From Ruminococcus sp. UBA1780 (GTDB lineage Bacteria; Bacillota; Clostridia; Oscillospirales; Ruminococcaceae): 6,857 bases of DNA. This document shows, piece after piece, positions 1 through 6,521 of this stretch. Every line of letters starts with the position of its first letter. Position 1 is the first letter of the stretch. Both the position numbers and the translations under genes were made by a program. The stretch spans positions 1,397 to 8,253 of the forward strand of contig DCGK01000121.1 of the NCBI GenBank assembly GCA_002315235.1, written 5' to 3'. Below the pieces are notes generated by a model that saw only the letters and a list, made by a program, of their open reading frames with translations, did no database searches and was not told where the DNA came from.

Positions 1-1151
1 GAAACACAAGAGCAGCAAAAGCTCTGAAGCTCGCTGAATCCTTTGACAACTCACTTACAACAATTCTTATAGGAAACAACATCGTTAATATTGCTTCCAC
101 CTCAGTCAGTACTGTCCTTTTTACCGGTCTCTTCGGCTCAAAGGGTGTAGGTATCGCCACTGTGGTAATGACAGTAACCGTTCTTATATTCGGCGAAATT
201 CTTCCTAAAACATACGCAAAGGAAAACGCCGAAAAATGCGCGCTGTTTTTTGCAGGTCCGCTTTCCGCACTGATTGTACTGTTCACGCCGCTGGCATGGA
301 TTTTCACTGCCATACGCAATCTTGTCTCAAAGCTCTATGAAAGCTCTGACAAGGCTCCGTCAGTAACCGAGGATGAACTCAAGTACATTATCGATGAAAT
401 CGAAGAGGAAGGTGTTCTTGAGGAGTCCGAAAGTGAACTGGTAAGAAGTGCTCTGGACTTCGACGAAACTGTAGTAAGCGAAATCCTTACTCCAAGAGTA
501 AAAATAGTCGGTGTCGAAATCAACTCATCTGTTGATGAAATCAAACAGGTTTTTCTCACCGAAATGTACTCACGCCTCCCGGTTTATGAAAAGACCATTG
601 ATAATATAGTAGGCATCATCACCCAGAAGGATTTCTTCAAAATGATCAGTGAAAACAGAAGCAATATCCAGGATATCATACAGGATGTTGTATTTATTTC
701 CGAGTTCAAACTCATCAATGATGCTCTTCATGAAATGCAGCGTTCCAAAACCCATATGTCCGTAATAATTGATCAGTACGGCGGAACAAAAGGCATTGTC
801 ACAATGGAAGATATTATCGAGGAGCTTGTCGGTGAAATTTATGACGAAAACGACGAAGTAATAAATCCTCTTACAAAGATATCCGACAACGTATTTGAAG
901 CATTCGGAGAACTTACCGTAAGCGAAATGCTGGAGACTCTTGAATATCCTGAGGATTTTATACAGACAAATGCAAACACTGTCAGCGGGTGGATTATGGA
1001 GCTTACAGGTCACATTCCCGAACAGGACGAAGTAATCCAGAGCGACTGCTTTGAATTACGAATTCTTGAAATGAACGGAAAGAAAATTGTCCGTATACAG
1101 ATAAAAGTTATAACTCCTGTTTTCAGGGATGAAACTGATCCCGGGGATTAG
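1..1151 (+). CDS. CNNM/CorC (HlyC)-family membrane protein with CBS pair, 5'-truncated
   Basis: The reading frame is open from nt 3 to the TAG at 1149-1151, giving 382 residues; the start and the first membrane helices lie left of the window. Window residues 1-110 are the end of a DUF21/CNNM transmembrane region: TILIGNNIVNIA, hydrophobic segments near 20-45, 48-65 and 80-105, and the family motif GEILPK at 64-69. A CBS pair follows (about 159-215 with SRLPVYE, and 224-283 ending in MEDIIEELVGEI), then a CorC_HlyC domain (about 296-369). Family knowledge: these are inner-membrane proteins linked to Mg2+/Co2+ transport or efflux, with CBS domains that bind adenine nucleotides in studied members; 'hemolysin' is a historical label. 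Substrate and direction of transport cannot be read from the sequence. No frameshift is visible. The gene converges on tsaD and ends 30 nt before a shared hairpin terminator. Confidence 0.93.
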   Translation, partial: NTRAAKALKLAESFDNSLTTILIGNNIVNIASTSVSTVLFTGLFGSKGVGIATVVMTVTVLIFGEILPKTYAKENAEKCALFFAGPLSALIVLFTPLAWIFTAIRNLVSKLYESSDKAPSVTEDELKYIIDEIEEEGVLEESESELVRSALDFDETVVSEILTPRVKIVGVEINSSVDEIKQVFLTEMYSRLPVYEKTIDNIVGIITQKDFFKMISENRSNIQDIIQDVVFISEFKLINDALHEMQRSKTHMSVIIDQYGGTKGIVTMEDIIEELVGEIYDENDEVINPLTKISDNVFEAFGELTVSEMLETLEYPEDFIQTNANTVSGWIMELTGHIPEQDEVIQSDCFELRILEMNGKKIVRIQIKVITPVFRDETDPGD

Positions 1152-1181
1152 GGAAGTGCTTGTCAAAACACATTATATGTA

Positions 1182-1228
1182 AAAAACAGCTTTGCCTTTC
1201 AGATTTTCTGAACGGCAAAGCTGTTTTT
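1182..1228. terminator. Bidirectional intrinsic terminator between the CNNM gene and tsaD
   Basis: A 15-bp perfect stem pairs 1182-1196 with 1214-1228. After one T/C mismatch (1197/1213) a further 6 bp (1198-1203 with 1207-1212) close on a 3-nt loop. The arm ends are A-tracts and T-tracts: five T at 1224-1228 give a U-run for plus-strand transcripts, and six A at 1181-1186 give a U-run for minus-strand transcripts. It lies between two convergent genes, 30 nt after the CNNM stop and 53 nt beyond the tsaD stop, so it most likely ends both. Confidence 0.92.
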
Positions 1229-1242
1229 GCTTCGGAAACAAG

Positions 1243-1262
1243 CCGGTGCAGTGCTGTACCGG
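1243..1262 (-). other. GC-rich hairpin just downstream of tsaD
   Basis: Positions 1243-1250 pair with 1255-1262 (seven Watson-Crick pairs and one G-T/G-U pair; arms CCGGTGCA and TGTACCGG) around a 4-nt loop. It begins 19 nt after the tsaD stop and lies before the stronger hairpin at 1182-1228 when read on the minus strand. No U-run follows it, so it is not a complete terminator alone. It may stabilise the 3' end of the operon mRNA or help pausing; this role is inferred from position only. Confidence 0.45.
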
Positions 1263-1281
1263 ACATTTGTTCTTTACTGTA

Positions 1282-2292
1282 TCAGAGCTTATCAATAGGC
1301 ATTGTTGCTACAGCATTCAGACTTACATCTGCCGTGATTCCGGCCTTGTAGTTGAAATATCCCTGACACGCAATCATTGCACCATTGTCACCGCAAAGTG
1401 AAAGCGGTGGCATGAAAAGTTCAAATTTGTTTTTTTCACACGCTGCAGAAAGTGTGCTTCTTACACCTGAATTGGCTGATACACCTCCGGCAAGAACTAT
1501 CTTTCTGTATCCGAGATCCTTCGCAGCTGCGATTGTCCTGCTCACAAGTATTTCAGAAATAGTCTTCTGAACGGATGCAGCCATGTCTTCGGCGATAATG
1601 TCAGTGCCTTTCTGTGACGCGTTGTGAACCATATTGATAACAGCAGTTTTCAGACCTGAAAAGCTGAAGTCGTATTCACTTCCGGCTACACGCGGTACAG
1701 GAAGCGGATATGTCTCAGGATTTCCTGAAGCGGAAGCCCTGTCTATGTGTACGCCGCCCGGATACGGAAATCCAAGTGCTCTGGCACATTTGTCAAAGCA
1801 TTCGCCAGCAGCATCATCTCTGGTTTTTCCCACTACTCTGAATTCCGTATGAGAAAGAACCTCAATAATATGACTGTGTCCTCCGCTTGCCACCAGACAG
1901 AGATACGGCGGTTCAAGCTCAGGGTGAGCAATGTAGTTTGAAGCAATATGTCCGGCGATATGGTGTACCGGTATAAGCGGCTTTCCGGTTGCCATGGCAA
2001 GACCCTTGGCAAAGTTCACTCCGACAAGCAGTGCCCCTATAAGACCCGGAGCGTATGTAACAGCTATAGCATCCATATCATCAAGCGTTTTGCCGGACTT
2101 TTCAAGTGCTTCCTTAACAACTCCGAGTATATTCTCACTGTGTCTTCTTGAAGCAATTTCAGGGACTACTCCTCCGTATTTTTTGTGTTCTTCAATCTGA
2201 GTCGATATAACAGATGACAAAATAGTTGTTCCGTTCTCTGAAACACTGGCTGCTGTTTCATCACAGGAACTTTCAATACCCAGAATTAGCAT
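1282..2292 (-). CDS. tsaD: tRNA N6-adenosine threonylcarbamoyltransferase TsaD
   Basis: TsaD (Kae1/Qri7 family, ASKHA fold) transfers the threonylcarbamoyl group from TC-AMP to A37 of ANN-decoding tRNAs, forming t6A, together with TsaB and TsaE in bacteria. The protein has 336 residues, the normal length. The N-terminus MLILGIESSCDET is diagnostic. The metal-binding histidines are H111 and H115 in HHIAGH, and the third ligand is D302 in CGDNGAM, matching E. coli H111, H115 and D300. Nucleotide-binding glycine motifs are SGGHS (136-140) and LAGGVSANS (267-275). The ATG at 2292-2290 is supported by AAAGG about 11 nt upstream, which lies inside the last codons of rimI; six bases separate the rimI stop from this start. 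It is the last gene of the polA-rimI-tsaD operon. Its partners tsaB and tsaE are not in the window. No key residue is missing. Confidence 0.97.
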   Translation of the reverse strand: MLILGIESSCDETAASVSENGTTILSSVISTQIEEHKKYGGVVPEIASRRHSENILGVVKEALEKSGKTLDDMDAIAVTYAPGLIGALLVGVNFAKGLAMATGKPLIPVHHIAGHIASNYIAHPELEPPYLCLVASGGHSHIIEVLSHTEFRVVGKTRDDAAGECFDKCARALGFPYPGGVHIDRASASGNPETYPLPVPRVAGSEYDFSFSGLKTAVINMVHNASQKGTDIIAEDMAASVQKTISEILVSRTIAAAKDLGYRKIVLAGGVSANSGVRSTLSAACEKNKFELFMPPLSLCGDNGAMIACQGYFNYKAGITADVSLNAVATMPIDKL

Positions 2293-2298
2293 TTATAA

Positions 2299-2757
2299 TC
2301 AAACCTTTCGTTTAGTCATAAGCAGTGCATCCTCTTCAGGATTTCTGTAAAATCTTTTTCTTCTGCCTAATACAGTATAACCGAATTTTTCATACATTTC
2401 AATAGCATGAACGTTACTTTCGCGCACTTCCAGATTAAATACCGTTACTTCTTCAGGAAGATTCTCCTCCAGCCATCCGAGAAGAGCTGTGCCAAGTCTG
2501 TTTCCGCGAAACTCCGGTCTGACAGCAATTCTGTTTATATTTGCCTCTTCAAATATATAAGAAACTGCGGCATATGCCATTATCTCCCCGGTCGCTCTGT
2601 TTACTGCAGCCGGAACTGTTTCACTGTCACTGAGAATACTGTCTGAAAATGACTTTTCGCTCCATGAATCTGAAAAAATCTGACTGTCGTACTCATGAAG
2701 CAGCAAAGCCTCATTTTCAGAAGCTTCTCTTATCTCAAAATCAACCCTTTGCATCAT
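2299..2757 (-). CDS. rimI: Ribosomal protein bS18-alanine N-acetyltransferase RimI (GNAT)
   Basis: RimI acetylates the N-terminal alanine of ribosomal protein bS18 using acetyl-CoA; some RimI proteins also act on other N-termini or lysines. The protein has 152 residues, the usual size. The acetyl-CoA pyrophosphate-binding motif A is IAVRPEFRGNRLGTALL (about 77-93). The family signature LEVRESNVHAIEMYEKFGY (109-127) carries E110 and Y122, which align with the E. coli catalytic residues E103 and Y115. The tail has the typical RNPEEDALLM. The start falls inside the end of polA, giving a 17-nt overlap, so translation is probably coupled. Two ATG codons stand side by side (2757-2755 and 2754-2752); AAAGG at 2773-2769 lies 11 nt before the first, which is preferred slightly. 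In Firmicutes rimI is commonly next to tsaD, as here. bS18 as substrate is inferred from family membership; some GNAT relatives are mislabelled RimI. Confidence 0.93.
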   Translation of the reverse strand: MMQRVDFEIREASENEALLLHEYDSQIFSDSWSEKSFSDSILSDSETVPAAVNRATGEIMAYAAVSYIFEEANINRIAVRPEFRGNRLGTALLGWLEENLPEEVTVFNLEVRESNVHAIEMYEKFGYTVLGRRKRFYRNPEEDALLMTKRKV

Positions 2758-5296
2758 ACCATGTCTGTCCTTTCTGAACCTCTGCTATAAGCGGAACGCT
2801 GAGCTCCGCTGCCCCGGTCATTTCTTCTGAAAGAATCTGACCGGCACGTGCTGCATCATCAAGAGAAGCCTCAACTATAAGTTCATCATGTACCTGCAGT
2901 ATAAGTACAGCATCAAGCTTTTCTTCCTTAAGACGTCTGTATACACGCACCATGGCAATCTTTATTATATCAGCTGCAGTTCCCTGTACCGGAGTGTTCA
3001 TGGCAATACGCTTTCCTGCTGCCTGCACCATCCTGTTTGAAGCACGAAGCTCCGGAACTGCCCTTCTTCTGTCATACATAGTTGATACATAGCCTGTCTC
3101 CTTTGCCTTTTCCACTGTCTCGTTCATAAATACTTCAACAGAGGAATAGTTTCTGAGATAGCTCTTTATGTATTTGTCAGCCTCTGCAACAGATACGCCG
3201 ATATCCTTTGAGAGTGAAAATGCGCCCATGCCGTACATAATTCCGAAGTTAACCGCCTTGGCAGCACTTCTCATGGACGATGTAACCATAACAGGAGGCA
3301 TATCAAATACCTGTGAAGCCGTCATGGTATGGATATCTGTACCTTCATTGAATGCCTGCTGCATATTTTTGTCACCGCACATATGAGCAAGAATTCGAAG
3401 CTCTATCTGGCTGTAGTCTGCATCAAGCAGCACTCTGCCCTCTTCGGCAACAAAAAACTTTCTCATCCGGCTTCCCAGCTCAGTTCTTACAGGAATATTC
3501 TGCATATTGGGTTCAGTTGATGAGATACGTCCGGTTCTTGTTTCGGTCTGTTTAAACACACTGTGTATTCTCCCGTCCGGAGCAACTGTCTTCAGCAGAC
3601 CGTCAACATAGGTGGAATTAAGCTTTGTAAGCTGTCTGTATTTTAAGATATGTTCGATAACAGGATGCTTGTCCCTGAGTTCCTCAAGAACCTCTGCATT
3701 TGTAGAATACCCGCTCTTTGTTTTCTTTTTAGCCGGAAGTCCCATCTCTTCAAAAAGCACTTCACCAAGCTGTTTCGGTGATGAGATATTAAATTCATGT
3801 CCGCAGATTTCATATATGACGTTCTGGCATTCCTTAATCTCACCGGAAAGCATTTCCCCGAACCTTTTAACACCGTCAGTATCGGTTTTTACCCCTGTAA
3901 ATTCCATTGAAGCAAGGACTTCAGTAAGAGGAAGTTCTATTTCAGAAAGAAGCTTTTCCATTCCCTGTTCCCTGATCAGTACGCCGAGTCTGTCTGAAAG
4001 TGCAGATACCATTATGATATCCGCATATTCAGAATCGGAGTCCGATGAAATTCCGTACAGAGCACAGAGATTCACAATATCATAGTCTGACGCAGTAGAA
4101 TCAATAAGATAAGCTGCAATTTCCGCATCAAAGACTATATTTTTCAGTTCCGCACCATTACTAAAGGCGAAATGATATGCTTTTTTGGCCGAAAAAGTAC
4201 GTTTCTTTATGTCTGCACCGAAATATTTTAATACAGCACCGGCATCATCTGAAACAAATACCCTGTCACCGCAGAGAATTCTTAATCTGTTTTCCGCTGA
4301 ATCAAAAATAAAATCAGATGATTCTGCCTCTGAAAGAATCTTAAATGCAGTATCATCAAGGTCAGAAACGGACGATACAACCGGAACCGAAACCTCCTGA
4401 GCCGGATTTTCTTCTGCAGTATCCGGGATGACTGCCGACGGAGCAATTTCAAGCCTTTCAAGAAGTCTGAACATCTCAAGCTCTGTCAGAAGCTCGCTGA
4501 CTGCCTTCTCATCTCTTTCAGCATTTTTGTATGAATCAGGATTTCTGTCAATCGGCACATCCTTTACAATGGTAGCAAGCCATTTGCTGGTATCAGCCGC
4601 CTCTCTTCCGTTCAGAAGCTTGTTCATTACTGATTTTGTAAGTTCAGCTGTATCAAGCGAATCATAAAGATTTTCGATGGTTTTATACCTGGTTATAAGC
4701 GTACCGGCGGTTTTCTCGCCTATTCCGGAAACGCCTGAGATATTGTCGGAGCTGTCTCCCATAAGTGCCTTCAGATCAATAAGATGAACCGGCTCAAAAC
4801 CGTATTTTTCAATAAACAGAGCTTCATCGAATTCTATGGTTTCCCTGTTGGTAACAAGACGAACATGAACTTTATCATTTATAAGCTGCAGACTGTCCCT
4901 GTCACCCGTAAGAATAACACATTCATTTCCTGAATCTGCAAAAACTGATGAAACCGTTCCGAGAATGTCATCAGCCTCATATCCTTCGCATTCTGTTATC
5001 TTAATTCCTAGTCCGGTCAGAAGTTTTTTTACAAGCGGAAGCTGTACAGCAAGCTCCTCAGGCATTCCTTTTCTGTTCGCCTTATAGCTTTCGACTTTAA
5101 GACGGCGGAATGTCGGTGCTTTCATATCAAATGCAACCATTACACAGTCAGGTTTTACAACCGCAAGCTCCTTAAGATAAATATTCATAAAGCCTGTGAC
5201 AGCATTTGTGAATACGCCCTTCTTGTTTGAGAGGAGCTTTACTCCGTAAAACGCGCGGTTCAGTATACTGTTTCCGTCTACAGCAAGTATTTTCAA
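2741..5296 (-). CDS. polA: DNA polymerase I with 5'-nuclease and inactive-looking proofreading domain
   Basis: Pol I fills repair gaps and removes Okazaki primers. From the TTG at 5296-5294 the protein has 851 residues starting MKILAVDGN. Residues 1-290 are a FEN-like 5' nuclease: D7, D57 in AFD, E107/D109/D110 in YEADD, D132 and D134 in TGDRDS, D181 and D184 in MGDSSDN, then a helix-hairpin-helix (GVSGIGEKTA). Residues about 310-455 occupy the 3'-5' exonuclease place but lack its catalytic carboxylates. Residues about 460-851 are the polymerase: motif A DYSQIELR (D627), motif B RSAAKAVNFGIMYG (R676, K680, F684, Y688) and motif C QVHDE (H803, D804). An in-frame ATG at 5326 would give 861 residues but places the AGGAGG inside the gene; TTG lies 8 nt after it and matches the family's usual N-terminus. 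It is the first gene of the operon and overlaps rimI by 17 nt. Confidence 0.97.
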   Translation of the reverse strand: MKILAVDGNSILNRAFYGVKLLSNKKGVFTNAVTGFMNIYLKELAVVKPDCVMVAFDMKAPTFRRLKVESYKANRKGMPEELAVQLPLVKKLLTGLGIKITECEGYEADDILGTVSSVFADSGNECVILTGDRDSLQLINDKVHVRLVTNRETIEFDEALFIEKYGFEPVHLIDLKALMGDSSDNISGVSGIGEKTAGTLITRYKTIENLYDSLDTAELTKSVMNKLLNGREAADTSKWLATIVKDVPIDRNPDSYKNAERDEKAVSELLTELEMFRLLERLEIAPSAVIPDTAEENPAQEVSVPVVSSVSDLDDTAFKILSEAESSDFIFDSAENRLRILCGDRVFVSDDAGAVLKYFGADIKKRTFSAKKAYHFAFSNGAELKNIVFDAEIAAYLIDSTASDYDIVNLCALYGISSDSDSEYADIIMVSALSDRLGVLIREQGMEKLLSEIELPLTEVLASMEFTGVKTDTDGVKRFGEMLSGEIKECQNVIYEICGHEFNISSPKQLGEVLFEEMGLPAKKKTKSGYSTNAEVLEELRDKHPVIEHILKYRQLTKLNSTYVDGLLKTVAPDGRIHSVFKQTETRTGRISSTEPNMQNIPVRTELGSRMRKFFVAEEGRVLLDADYSQIELRILAHMCGDKNMQQAFNEGTDIHTMTASQVFDMPPVMVTSSMRSAAKAVNFGIMYGMGAFSLSKDIGVSVAEADKYIKSYLRNYSSVEVFMNETVEKAKETGYVSTMYDRRRAVPELRASNRMVQAAGKRIAMNTPVQGTAADIIKIAMVRVYRRLKEEKLDAVLILQVHDELIVEASLDDAARAGQILSEEMTGAAELSVPLIAEVQKGQTWYDAKG

Positions 5297-5304
5297 TGTT
5301 GTTT

Positions 5305-5310
5305 CCTCCT
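5305..5310 (-). promoter_or_regulatory. Ribosome binding site that fixes the polA TTG start
   Basis: The minus strand reads AAAGGAGG here, a consensus Shine-Dalgarno sequence (core AGGAGG at 5310-5305). The TTG at 5296-5294 follows after 8 nt, an ideal distance, and opens MKILAVDGN, where Pol I proteins normally begin. I see no such site immediately before the ATG at 5326. Confidence 0.92.
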
Positions 5311-5402
5311 TTAAACCAGTTTGCAAGCAAAATCAATTTTTCTGATATATTGTTCAATCGGTTTTAAACCCGGATTTTACGCCAGATTCTTTTTGACGTT
5401 CA

Positions 5403-5438
5403 CCATATTATTATATCAGATTTCTCCGTAAATAACCA
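5403..5438 (-). promoter_or_regulatory. Predicted sigma-A extended -10 promoter for polA-rimI-tsaD
   Basis: The minus strand carries TGATATAAT: a consensus TATAAT at 5415-5410 preceded by the TGn extension at 5418-5416. A -35 at 17 bp is poor (TGGTTA, 5438-5433, three of six matches), which is common for extended -10 promoters. The expected start of transcription is near 5403, leaving a leader of about 107 nt. The leader contains a small odd palindrome (5360-5370, GGTTT/AAACC arms) but no riboswitch or attenuator that I recognise. Confidence 0.65.
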
Positions 5439-5440
5439 CA

Positions 5441-5460
5441 AATTTTAAAAATTATTAAAA
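5441..5460. promoter_or_regulatory. A/T-only tract, possible UP element shared by both divergent promoters
   Basis: All twenty bases are A or T, in short A and T runs. Counting from the predicted start sites (about 5501 for dus and about 5403 for polA), the tract covers roughly -41 to -60 of the dus promoter and -38 to -57 of the polA promoter, the region contacted by the RNA polymerase alpha C-terminal domain. Function is inferred from composition and position. Confidence 0.45.
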
Positions 5461-5466
5461 AGCGCT

Positions 5467-5501
5467 TTGAAAGATGATGATTTTATGATAAAATATAGTG
5501 A
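5467..5501 (+). promoter_or_regulatory. Predicted sigma-A promoter for the dus-smr operon
   Basis: A -35 TTGAAA at 5467-5472 is followed after 16 bp by a -10 TAAAAT at 5489-5494 with a TGn extension (5486-5488). Transcription should start near 5501, leaving a leader of about 34 nt. A 15-nt perfect inverted repeat (5480-5494, seven-base arms around a single G) covers the -10, so a DNA-binding repressor could act here, though AT-rich DNA makes chance palindromes likely. Confidence 0.7.
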
Positions 5502-5534
5502 ACATAAAATTCAAAGTAAGAAAGAGCTGAAAAA

Positions 5535-6521
5535 ATGGAATACGTAAAAATAGGTAATGTTGAAATAAAAAAAACAGCAGTCCTGGCACCGATGGCAGGA
5601 GTCGCGGACAGGGCATACAGAATATTAAACAGAGAATTCGGGGCATCATACACAGTAAGTGAACTGATTTCCGCAAAAGGACTCTGCTACAGTGACAGAA
5701 AAACTGAGGAACTCTGCAGAATAACTGAAAGAGAACGTCCGTGTGCACTTCAGATTTTCGGATGCGAACCTGAATTCATGGCAAAGGCAGTAAAGATTAT
5801 TGAACAGTACAGGCCTGATATTATTGATATCAATATGGGATGCCCTGTCCCGAAGGTAGCCGGAAACGGCGCAGGAGCCGCCCTTATGAAGGATAAAGCA
5901 CTCTCATCAGAAATCGTCAGGGCCGTGGTTGCAGAATCAAAGGTTCCGGTAACGGTCAAAATAAGGAAAGGCTGGGATGCAGAGCATGTAAACGCGGTTG
6001 AATTTGCCGCAGCAATGGAGGAGGCAGGAGCCGCAGCAATTACAGTACACGGCAGAACCAAAGACCAGATGTACACCGGCAAATCAGACATGGACATAAT
6101 AAGGGAAGTTAAAAAAGCAGTATCCGTACCCGTAATCGGAAACGGTGATGTTGCATCGCTTGATGACTGCCTCAGGATGTATGAATACACCGGATGTGAC
6201 CTTGTTATGATAGGAAGGGCAACCTACGGAAATCCGTGGATTTTCAGGGAAATAGACTCATACTTTGAAGGGAAGCCGTTCACCGCGCCTGATCTTGACG
6301 AAAGGCTTGATACTCTTCTGTATCATCTCAGACTCGCGCTTTCCGACAAGCCTGATCATATTGCAGTACAGGAGGCAAGGAAGCATGCTGCATGGTATCT
6401 GACCGGCATGTACGGAGCAGCTTCATTCAGAGCCCGGTGCTACAGTCTGTCAAGCTATGAAGACGCAGTTAAACTCACTGAAGACTTTAAGGAACTGCAG
6501 AAAAGGAATTCGAAAAAATGA
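5535..6521 (+). CDS. dusB: tRNA-dihydrouridine synthase, DusB-like
   Basis: Dus enzymes use FMN and NADPH to reduce specific uridines of tRNA, mostly in the D-loop, to dihydrouridine. The protein has 328 residues, normal for DusB. Motifs in order: LAPMAGVADRAYR (17-29, FMN site), DINMGCPVPKV (98-108) with catalytic C103, VKIRKGW (141-147) with FMN-contacting K142, TVHGRT (170-175), IGNGDV (201-206) and MIGRATYGNPW (225-235) for FMN phosphate binding, and the C-terminal helical tRNA-binding domain with the DusB-typical ARKHAAWYL (281-289). The ATG is preceded by a modest AAAGAG at 5521-5526, 8 nt upstream. The stop overlaps the next start in ATGA. It is transcribed away from polA. The DusB assignment rests on overall motif pattern; a neighbouring Dus subfamily is possible, and the target uridine cannot be read from the sequence. 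Confidence 0.95.
   Translation: MEYVKIGNVEIKKTAVLAPMAGVADRAYRILNREFGASYTVSELISAKGLCYSDRKTEELCRITERERPCALQIFGCEPEFMAKAVKIIEQYRPDIIDINMGCPVPKVAGNGAGAALMKDKALSSEIVRAVVAESKVPVTVKIRKGWDAEHVNAVEFAAAMEEAGAAAITVHGRTKDQMYTGKSDMDIIREVKKAVSVPVIGNGDVASLDDCLRMYEYTGCDLVMIGRATYGNPWIFREIDSYFEGKPFTAPDLDERLDTLLYHLRLALSDKPDHIAVQEARKHAAWYLTGMYGAASFRARCYSLSSYEDAVKLTEDFKELQKRNSKK

Noticed and set aside
570..1013. 147-residue open frame on the minus strand
   Set aside because: It is antisense to the CBS and CorC_HlyC coding region, which is clearly the real gene; composition (Cys, Phe, Tyr rich) is that of a shadow frame.
1160..1401. Two short plus-strand frames after the CNNM gene
   Set aside because: They run through the terminator hairpin and into the antisense of tsaD, with no ribosome binding site or recognisable domain.
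3612..4085. 157-residue open frame on the plus strand
   Set aside because: It lies wholly antisense to the Pol I exonuclease/polymerase region, is very serine-rich in the way reverse-frame translations are, shows no domain pattern, and I see no good ribosome binding site.
5297..5403. Possible riboswitch or attenuator in the polA leader
   Set aside because: Only short weak helices can be drawn (for example the 5-bp helix near 5380-5401), there is no terminator-like hairpin with a U-run, and no known riboswitch core is recognisable.
5455..5748. 97-residue open frame on the minus strand running through the promoter region
   Set aside because: It overlaps the start of dus in antisense and would end inside the A/T tract; the hydrophobic Phe/Leu-rich translation reflects purine-rich dus codons read backwards.
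5750..6190. 146-residue open frame on the minus strand
   Set aside because: It is antisense to the FMN-binding core of dus; no motif and Ser/Thr/Ala-rich shadow composition.
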